Assembly (NCBI RefSeq): GCF_036345255.1
Contig: NZ_CP107783.1
Coordinates: forward strand, 9,169,001 to 9,233,000
Direction of reading: 5' to 3'
Source: Streptomyces sp. NBC_00569
GTDB lineage: Bacteria; Actinomycetota; Actinomycetes; Streptomycetales; Streptomycetaceae
DNA length: 64,000 nucleotides
In this document: positions 58,427 through 64,000 of the stretch, piece after piece
How the letters are laid out: every line of letters begins with the position of its first letter
Position numbering within the stretch: position 1 is the stretch's first letter
The notes under the pieces: generated by a model
What the model saw: the letters and a program-made list of their open reading frames with translations, nothing else
What the model was told of the DNA's origin: nothing
Databases searched by the model: none
Made by a program: the position numbers and the translations under genes

Positions 58427-59143
58427 TCAGCTCGCCTGCCGGTACCGGTCGGTGATCGCGGTGCGCAACGCCGGGGCCGAGGCGCCGAGCGCCGACAGGA
58501 CTGAAGGCACGAGGCCGCCGGTCATGGTGACGAGGCTGAGCCCGAGGTGCTCGACGCCGATGTGACGGTCGTGCCGGGCCTGTGCCTCGCGGACGGTGTT
58601 CGCGAGGCTCTCCTTGGCGCGAGGGGAGAACCGGATGTGCCCCCCGGAGCGAGCGTCGGCGGCTCGGTACAGGCCGGTGGGGGCGGCGGCCGCCGCCGTG
58701 AGGACGGGGCGTCGGGCCGCGCGCCGCCGGCGCCAGTGGCGGGCGAGGGCCGTGGGAACTGCGCGACGCGGGCCGCGCCTCGACGGTCGGCGCCCCCTGT
58801 GGACGACGCTCTCGGCGCGCGCGAGGGCTTCCGGTCCGAAGGACTCCTCGATCCTGGCGCGGACCGCGTCGATGTCGATCCCCACGGACGCCAGAGCGTC
58901 CCGGTTGAGGGTGCCGAACAGGTGGGACCCGGCGCCGAGTCCGACCAGACGCACGATCTCCTCCTCCACGCCCTCCGGCGTCACGCCGTGCTCGCGCAGG
59001 GCGGCGCTCGCGGGCTGGTCCAGGGAGACGAGGGCGAGCAGGAGATGCTCGGGGCCGATGTGGTGGTGGCCGAGCCGGCGGGCGTGTTCCTGGGTGTGGA
59101 CCACCACGGTGCGGGCGTCCGGGCTGAAGCGTTCGAACATCAT
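58427..59143 (-). CDS. Clp N-domain protein
   Basis: A 238-residue protein with two Clp-N repeats (MFERFSPDARTVVVHTQEHA, GHHHIGPEHLLLALV; IRFSPRAKESLANTVREAQA, GVEHLGLSLV) separated by an Arg-rich linker of about 60 residues. It has no AAA+ domain, so it resembles ClpS/ClpX-adaptor-like or ClpC1 N-domain proteins rather than an ATPase. Stand-alone Clp-N proteins may bind substrates or small molecules. Its start overlaps the stop of the HTH gene, so the two are coupled. Confidence 0.85.
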   Translation of the reverse strand: MMFERFSPDARTVVVHTQEHARRLGHHHIGPEHLLLALVSLDQPASAALREHGVTPEGVEEEIVRLVGLGAGSHLFGTLNRDALASVGIDIDAVRARIEESFGPEALARAESVVHRGRRPSRRGPRRAVPTALARHWRRRRAARRPVLTAAAAAPTGLYRAADARSGGHIRFSPRAKESLANTVREAQARHDRHIGVEHLGLSLVTMTGGLVPSVLSALGASAPALRTAITDRYRQAS

Positions 59144-59361
59144 CGACTCCCCATCAGGCGGCCGTACTTGCGGTGCACGGTCTGTTTGGTGACGCCGAGC
59201 CGCTCCGCGATGTCCTGCCAGGACCAGCCCAGCTTGCGGGCGTTCTCCACCTGGAGGATCTCCAGGCGTTCGGCGAGTTCTCGTAGGGCGGCCACGGCGC
59301 GGAGCCCCGTGTCCGGGTCGCTGCTGGCGGCGCCCTCGGCGATTTCGAGTGTGCTCTCCAT
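59140..59361 (-). CDS. Small HTH regulator
   Basis: A 73-residue DNA-binding protein. The helix-turn-helix is GWSWQDIAERLGVTKQTVHRKY (about residues 46-67), with a preceding amphipathic helix (AVAALRELAERLEILQVENA) likely for dimer formation. The ATG at 59361 directly adjoins a 24-base perfect palindrome, so it probably represses its own operon with the Clp-N gene. In-frame codons upstream of 59361 run through that palindrome and are unlikely to be used. Confidence 0.8.
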   Translation of the reverse strand: MESTLEIAEGAASSDPDTGLRAVAALRELAERLEILQVENARKLGWSWQDIAERLGVTKQTVHRKYGRLMGSR

Positions 59362-59410
59362 GGCCGTCAGCATATGCTGACGGCCGACTGGCGTCAACAT
59401 ATGCTGACGC
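59362..59410. promoter_or_regulatory. Two adjacent palindromes at the HTH/Clp-N promoter
   Basis: Copy 1 is a perfect 24-base palindrome at 59362-59385 with the centre GTCAGCATATGCTGAC. Copy 2 is GCGTCAACATATGCTGACGC at 59391-59410, one base pair away from perfect symmetry. Their centres are 27 bases apart. Position and symmetry suggest binding by the small HTH protein. Confidence 0.75.
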
Positions 59411-59482
59411 GGGCGCGAGGTGCGCGAATCGATCGGAGCATCAGATCGGGCCGGACACCCCAGGCCTTCCTAGCATCGGCAT

Positions 59483-60703
59483 GTGGAACACCTCGCACCC
59501 GAGCGGACGGCTGAGCGGACGGCTGAGCGGCCACCTGCCGCGGCCTATCGCAACCTGGCCGTGGCCACCGTCGGGTTCGCCCTCACCTTCTGGGCGTGGG
59601 CCCTCCTCGCCCCGCTCGGCGGCGACTTCGAGGAACGTCTGAACCTGAGCTCGTTCAACCAGTCCTTCCTCGTCGCGGTACCTGTCATCGTGGGCGCCCT
59701 CGGCCGCGTACCGGTCGGCGCGCTGACCGACCGCTACGGCGCCAGGCTGATGTTCCCGCTGGTCTCCGCCCTGACGATCATCCCTGTGCTCCTGGTCATC
59801 CCCGCCAGGCACTCCTTCGTCGCGATGCTCGGTGTCGGCTTCCTGCTCGGCATCGGCGGCACCACGTTCGCCATCGGTATCCCGCTCGTGAACTCGTGGT
59901 TCCCGCCCGCCCGTCGAGGGTTCGCGCTCGGAATCTTCGGCATGGGCATGGGCGGCGTGGCCCTGTCCGGCTACTTCACGCCGCGCATCGCCAAACACGG
60001 TGAGAACCTCCCGTTCCTCGTCGTGGCCGTCGCGCTGGCCGTGTACGCGCTGCTCGCCCGGGTCCTCATCACCGACCGCCCCGACCGGCCGATCCCCAGC
60101 AGCCCCCTCGCCACCCGGCTCGGGCAGGCGGGGCGTCTGAGGGTGACGTGGGAGCTGTCGTTCCTGTACGCGATCGGGTTCGGCGGCATCGTCGCGTTCG
60201 GCGTCTACCTGCCCACGTATCTGAAGACCTGGTACGAACTCGACTCCACCGACGCGGGCACCAAGGCGGCCGGGTTCGCCCTGGTGACTGTCGTCTTCCG
60301 GCCCATCGGGGGCTGGCTGTCCGACCGGATCCACCCGGCTACCGTCACTGCCTGCGCCTTGGCTGTCGTCGCGCTCTTCGCGATCGTCCAGGCCTTCGAC
60401 CCGAAGCTGAACCCCGTGGGTACGATCTGTTTCCTGCTGATGGCCGCCGGACTCGGCACGGCGAGCGGCAGCGTCTTCGCGCTCGTCTCCCAGGTCACTC
60501 CGCAACCGCGGGTCGGCTCCGTCACCGGCATCGTCGGCGCGATGGGCGGCCTCGGCGGCTTCGTGCCACCGCTCGTCATGGGCGCGGTCTACAGCGCCGA
60601 GAACTCGTACTCCATCGGATTCATGCTGCTGTCCGACCTCGCTCTCGCCGGCTGCGTCTACGCGTACGGCCGCATGCGGAACATCGGGGCGGAACGGACG
60701 TAG
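59483..60703 (+). CDS. NarK-type nitrate/nitrite transporter (MFS)
   Basis: A 406-residue MFS protein with about 12 helices. The motifs WAWALLAPLGGDFEERLNLS, GALGRVPVGALTDRYGARLM, GIFGMGMGGVALSGYFTPRI and GNxxG-type GIGGTTFAIGI place it with nitrate/nitrite porters. The GTG start at 59483 is followed by a 12-base tandem repeat (59501-59524) coding ERTAERTA. It leads a cluster with a cytochrome-b-like protein and a molybdopterin oxidoreductase, which supports nitrate uptake for assimilation or respiration. Confidence 0.9.
   Translation: MEHLAPERTAERTAERPPAAAYRNLAVATVGFALTFWAWALLAPLGGDFEERLNLSSFNQSFLVAVPVIVGALGRVPVGALTDRYGARLMFPLVSALTIIPVLLVIPARHSFVAMLGVGFLLGIGGTTFAIGIPLVNSWFPPARRGFALGIFGMGMGGVALSGYFTPRIAKHGENLPFLVVAVALAVYALLARVLITDRPDRPIPSSPLATRLGQAGRLRVTWELSFLYAIGFGGIVAFGVYLPTYLKTWYELDSTDAGTKAAGFALVTVVFRPIGGWLSDRIHPATVTACALAVVALFAIVQAFDPKLNPVGTICFLLMAAGLGTASGSVFALVSQVTPQPRVGSVTGIVGAMGGLGGFVPPLVMGAVYSAENSYSIGFMLLSDLALAGCVYAYGRMRNIGAERT
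59501..59529 (+). repeat. 12-base in-frame tandem repeat
   Basis: GAGCGGACGGCT occurs twice in succession and begins a third time (GAGCGG). It lies within the first codons of the narK-type gene; change in copy number keeps the frame. Confidence 0.85.
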
Positions 60704-60750
60704 GGGTGCGCGTGCCACCGACACGTCCCTCGTGCGCTGCCCAAAACGGG

Positions 60751-60762
60751 CATAATACGTAT
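60751..60762 (+). promoter_or_regulatory. Likely -10 region of the nitrate reductase genes
   Basis: CATAAT (60751-60756) followed by the palindrome ATACGTAT (60755-60762) forms an AT-rich island just before the gene at 60785. No good -35 is seen at 17 bases, so an activator or another sigma factor may be needed. Confidence 0.4.
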
Positions 60763-60784
60763 AAAAGTCCCTATCGTGGGCCGG

Positions 60785-61888
60785 GTGACTGAGCCACCCG
60801 CACCCCTCGCCGCCCCCGCCCTGGACGAGCCACCGCCCGCCCGCGTGGCCGGCGGGCGAGGACCCCGTTCGGTCGCGGGGCGGGCCACACTCGCCGGCAC
60901 CATCGTGTCCGTACTGCTCATCCTGGCCATCGTGTTCGGCAGCCGGATGCTCAAGGACTTCGACTCGGCGCTCCTGCCGTACGCCGTCGCCACCGTGTTC
61001 CTCGCCTTCGGCGTCGCCTACCGCTACACCGTGTGGATCTCCGCCCCGGGCGCCCGCCGCCTGTTCAAGCAGGGCTGGCGCAGCCTCTTCTCGGCCGACA
61101 ACTTCCGCAAGGCGCCCACCGCGCTGCCGAAGATGATCGCCACCTACCTCGGCTTCCAGAAGTTCCTCGGCGCCCGCTCGCACGCCCGCTGGGCAGCCCA
61201 CCAGCTGATCTTCTGGGGCTGCATCCTGGCCGCCCTGATCACCTTCCCCCTGACCTGGGGGTGGTTCACGTTCACCTCCCCGTCCGGCGCGGGCCCCGGC
61301 TACGCGATGCGGATCTGGGGCATCAAGATCATCGGCTTCGACTCGCTGAACATCCTCGGCTGGCTGATGTTCCACGGCCTGGACATCGCCGCCGTTCTCG
61401 TGATCCCCGGCGCCTCCTACTTCCTGTGGCGGCGCATGAAGGACCGCGGCGCCATGACCGGCCAGCGATTCGCCTACGACCTGGTCCCGCTGATCGCCCT
61501 GATCGTCATCTCGGTGACGGGCCTGCTCCTCACCTTCTCGTCGATCTTCCTGCACGGCGGCGGCTACGAGTTCCTGGCGGTCCTGCACATGGTGTCGGTG
61601 GTCTTCACCCTCATCTACATCCCGTTCGGGAAGTTCTTCCACATCGTGCAGCGGCCGGCCGCCGTCGGCATGCAGCTGTTCAAGTACACGGCCCGCACGG
61701 ACGAACAGGTCTTCCACTGCAAGCGCTGCGGTCAGCTGATCGACACCGCCCCGTACGTCGAGAACCTCCAGGGCACCATGCGCGACCTCAAGCTCGACTT
61801 CGACACCTGGACCGAGTACTGCCCGCGCTGCAAGCGCGTGCTGCGCGGTACCGCATACCTCAGCGACGTGAAGAAGGGCTTCAAGTGA
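60785..61888 (+). CDS. Cytochrome-b-like membrane subunit with CxxC ribbon
   Basis: A 367-residue membrane protein (a GTG nine bases earlier, 60776, is an alternative start). Six hydrophobic segments carry His residues in pairs (AAHQLIFWGC, MFHGLDIAAV, VLHMVSVVFTLIYIPFGKFF, then HIVQ), like NarI-type di-heme cytochromes b. The soluble C-terminus has two CxxC pairs (FHCKRCGQL and YCPRCKRVL), which could hold zinc or an iron-sulfur centre. Its stop overlaps the start of the molybdopterin oxidoreductase (GTGA), so both are made together. It probably anchors the reductase and passes quinol electrons to it. Confidence 0.8.
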   Translation: MTEPPAPLAAPALDEPPPARVAGGRGPRSVAGRATLAGTIVSVLLILAIVFGSRMLKDFDSALLPYAVATVFLAFGVAYRYTVWISAPGARRLFKQGWRSLFSADNFRKAPTALPKMIATYLGFQKFLGARSHARWAAHQLIFWGCILAALITFPLTWGWFTFTSPSGAGPGYAMRIWGIKIIGFDSLNILGWLMFHGLDIAAVLVIPGASYFLWRRMKDRGAMTGQRFAYDLVPLIALIVISVTGLLLTFSSIFLHGGGYEFLAVLHMVSVVFTLIYIPFGKFFHIVQRPAAVGMQLFKYTARTDEQVFHCKRCGQLIDTAPYVENLQGTMRDLKLDFDTWTEYCPRCKRVLRGTAYLSDVKKGFK

Positions 61889-64000
61889 CCCGGCAGTACA
61901 TCCCGCTTGACCCCTCCATCGCGCCGCCCGGCACCCGCAACTTCCGTGACGCGGGCGGCATCCCCGCCGACCAGTGGCACGCGGACCAGAACGGCGAGAC
62001 CCTCGTCCCCACACACTGCTGCTTCTGCGGCGTCCAGTGCGGGATGTATCTGCGGGTCGACAGGGGCGGCAAGGTGTTCGGCGTCGAGCCCCGCAACCAC
62101 GACATCAACCGCATGCGGCTCTGCCCCAAGGGCATCAACGCCTACCAGCAGATCAACCACCCGGACCGGCTGACCGCCCCCCTCATGCGCCGCTCCCGCG
62201 ACGAACCCTTCCGCGAGGCGACCTGGGAGGAAGCCCTCGACTTCACCGTCTCCGAGATCCGCCGCATCCAGTCCGCCCACGGCAATGACGCGTTCGGGCT
62301 GCTCGGCGGTGCGAGCCTGTTCTCCGAAAAGACGTATCTGGTCGGCAAGTTCGCGCGCGTCGCCCTCAAGACGAAGCACGTCGACTACAACGGCCGCCTG
62401 TGCATGGTCTCCGCGGCCGGAGCCAACAAGCTGTCGTTCGGGATCGACCGGGCCGGCAACCCGTTCTCCGACATCCTCCTCTCCGACTGCCTGCTGATCG
62501 CCGGGTCGAACGTGGGGGAGTGCTTCCCGGTGATGACCCAGTACGTGTGGGGCGCCCGCGACCGCGGCGCCGTCCTCATCGTCATCGACCCGCGCGAGAC
62601 GGCCGTCGCCCGCACGGCCGACATCCACGTCGCCCTCAAGCCCGGCACAGACTCCGCGTTCTTCAACGCCGTACTGAACGTCGTCATCCGCGAGAACCTC
62701 GTCGACGAGGAGTACGTGGCCGCCCACACCACCGGCTGGGACGAGGTCAAGGCCACCGTCGCGACGTACACCCCGGAACGGGCCGCCGAGATCTGCGGGA
62801 TCCCCGCCGCACAGGTCGTCCAGGTCGCCAGAGCCTTCGCGGGCGCCAACAACGCCATGGCCTGGCACGCCCGCGGCATCGAGCACCATTCGCAGGGCGT
62901 CGAGAACTGCCTCACCGTCATCAACCTCTGCGTGGCCACCGGCAACATCGGCAAGCCCGGCGCCGGCTACGGCACCATCACCGGTCAGGGCAACGGCCAG
63001 GGCGGCCGCGAGCACGGCCAGAAGGCCGACCTGCTGCCCGGCGGGCGCTCCATCCTGAACCCCGACCACCGACGGCAGATCTGCGAGATCTGGGGCATCG
63101 AGGAATCCGAACTCCCCACCGCCGGCACGTCGATGATGGAAATGGTCTGGCAGATGCAGCGCCAGGAGATCCGCGGCCTCATCGGCATCTGCAACAACCC
63201 GTTCGTCTCCCTCCCCAACTACAAGACGGTCAAGGACGGTTACGACCGCCTCGAGTTCCACGCCCAGTTCGACTTCTTCCTCTCCGAGACGGCGGACAAC
63301 GCCCACGTCGTCTTCCCCGTCACCACCTGGGCCGAGGACGAAGGCGTGATGGCCAACGCCGAGGCCCGGGTGGTCAAGCACAACAAGGCCCAGGAGCCGC
63401 CGGAGGGCGTACGCACCGACACCTGGGTGATGTGCCAGCTGGCCCAACGCCTCGGCGTGGGCGACAAGTTCGACTTCCCCGGCTGCCGCGAGGTCTTCGA
63501 GGAACTGCGCATCGCGTCGGCCGGCACGGTCAACGACTACTACGGCATCACCTACGACCGCCTGGAAGAGACCGGCGGCATCGCCTGGCCGTGCCCCACC
63601 ACCGACCACCCCGGCACCCCCCGCCTCTTCGAGGACGGCAAGTCGTACCACCCCGACGGCAAGATCCACCTCCAGACCGTGGAGTGGCACCCGCCGATGG
63701 ACCCGTACGACGACGACCACCCCATGTCGCTCACCACCGGCCGCACCGTCGCCCACTTCCTGTCCGGCAACCAGACGCGCCGGCTCGGCGCCCTCGTCGA
63801 ACAGACCCCGCGCCCATGGGTGGAAGTGCACCCCTCGCACGGCTTCAAGAACGGTGACCCGGTACGCGTCGTGACGCGCCGGGGCAGCGAAGTGTTCCCC
63901 GCCCTGGTCACCGAGGCGATCCGCCCCGACACCGTCTTCGTGCCCTACCACTGGCCGGTCCCCACAGCCGCCAACGCACTCACCATCGACGCCCTCGACC
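61885..64000 (+). CDS. Molybdopterin oxidoreductase (nitrate reductase type), partial
   Basis: The first 705 residues are present; the gene runs off the right edge. The N-terminal iron-sulfur site is complete (THCCFCGVQC, then RLCPKG), giving a C-x2-C-x3-C-xn-C [4Fe-4S] motif. The molybdenum ligand is probably Cys in GSNVGECFPVMTQYVW. GNIGKPGAGYGTITGQGNGQ and MSLTTGRTVAHFLSGNQT bind the two pterin cofactors. The GTG start overlaps the preceding stop. With a NarK porter upstream it is most likely a nitrate reductase of the assimilatory (NasA/NarB) type. A formate-dehydrogenase-like role is less likely. Confidence 0.88.
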   Translation, partial: MTRQYIPLDPSIAPPGTRNFRDAGGIPADQWHADQNGETLVPTHCCFCGVQCGMYLRVDRGGKVFGVEPRNHDINRMRLCPKGINAYQQINHPDRLTAPLMRRSRDEPFREATWEEALDFTVSEIRRIQSAHGNDAFGLLGGASLFSEKTYLVGKFARVALKTKHVDYNGRLCMVSAAGANKLSFGIDRAGNPFSDILLSDCLLIAGSNVGECFPVMTQYVWGARDRGAVLIVIDPRETAVARTADIHVALKPGTDSAFFNAVLNVVIRENLVDEEYVAAHTTGWDEVKATVATYTPERAAEICGIPAAQVVQVARAFAGANNAMAWHARGIEHHSQGVENCLTVINLCVATGNIGKPGAGYGTITGQGNGQGGREHGQKADLLPGGRSILNPDHRRQICEIWGIEESELPTAGTSMMEMVWQMQRQEIRGLIGICNNPFVSLPNYKTVKDGYDRLEFHAQFDFFLSETADNAHVVFPVTTWAEDEGVMANAEARVVKHNKAQEPPEGVRTDTWVMCQLAQRLGVGDKFDFPGCREVFEELRIASAGTVNDYYGITYDRLEETGGIAWPCPTTDHPGTPRLFEDGKSYHPDGKIHLQTVEWHPPMDPYDDDHPMSLTTGRTVAHFLSGNQTRRLGALVEQTPRPWVEVHPSHGFKNGDPVRVVTRRGSEVFPALVTEAIRPDTVFVPYHWPVPTAANALTIDALD

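Noticed and set aside
59441..63951. Minus-strand open frames of 857 and 739 codons
   Set aside because: They are antisense to the nitrate transporter, membrane subunit and reductase, all of which have clear motifs.

Overview
The window is high-GC DNA with strong G/C bias at third codon positions, frequent GTG and TTG starts, 4-base gene overlaps and Tat/lipoprotein signals. Together with a close match to the rifamycin-associated element, an Endo H-type glycosidase and many actinomycete regulator families, this points to a Streptomyces chromosome, probably outside the conserved core, because accessory genes and broken genes are frequent. The genus is an inference; no rRNA or other phylogenetic marker is present.

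Region 1 (1-12.5 kb) looks like a nitrogen-scavenging block. It holds a fused urease gamma-beta subunit and a urease alpha subunit (minus strand, running off the left edge), a Ser/Thr kinase, two tandem TetR regulators, a cytosolic and a Tat/lipoprotein agmatine deiminase, an NCS1 permease, a C45-type acyltransferase/peptidase, an isochorismatase-like hydrolase and a small zinc-ribbon protein. Three copies of one palindrome, each overlapping a TTGACT -35 element, tie the urease, kinase and agmatine deiminase promoters to the TetR pair.

Region 2 (12.6-18.8 kb) is a sulfur-type block: a cysteine-ending leader peptide with a downstream fold that can reach a ribosome binding site, two flavin-dependent LLM monooxygenases, a divergent inositol-monophosphatase-like protein and an MMPL transporter.

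Region 3 (19-26.4 kb) contains an intact TnpB with a decayed TnpA and a likely omega RNA, then the RNA polymerase-recycling helicase HelR under a rifamycin-associated element. Next come a small membrane protein and a gene-free array of about 960 bases in which two short motifs, TGCGCA and GCGTACCG, alternate in five blocks. That array is the most unusual structure in the window.

Region 4 (26.4-37.8 kb) is a patchwork. Intact genes are an exonuclease-BRCT-TerD fusion, a PheC-like secreted protein, a HEPN-motif protein, an NmrA-type reductase, a PEBP-family protein, a PCMT-type methyltransferase and a baeRF protein. Between them lie remnants of a resolvase, a flavoprotein/HTH pair, a sugar porter, an alpha/beta hydrolase, an ISL3 transposase and an MFS pump.

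Region 5 (37.8-54.7 kb) carries an XRE-AKR-cupin-AKR operon with a divergent CMD protein, a partial copy of a downstream ROK gene, a secreted Endo H, an MFS exporter, an NAD kinase, another aldo/keto reductase and two ROK regulators. The second ROK gene is divergent from a secreted GH3 enzyme with inverted domain order.

Region 6 (54.8-64 kb) has a two-RCK channel-like protein, a ferric-reductase-like flavoprotein, and a small HTH/Clp-N pair under two palindromes. It ends with a nitrate cluster: a NarK-type porter, a cytochrome-b-like membrane protein, and a molybdopterin oxidoreductase cut by the right edge.
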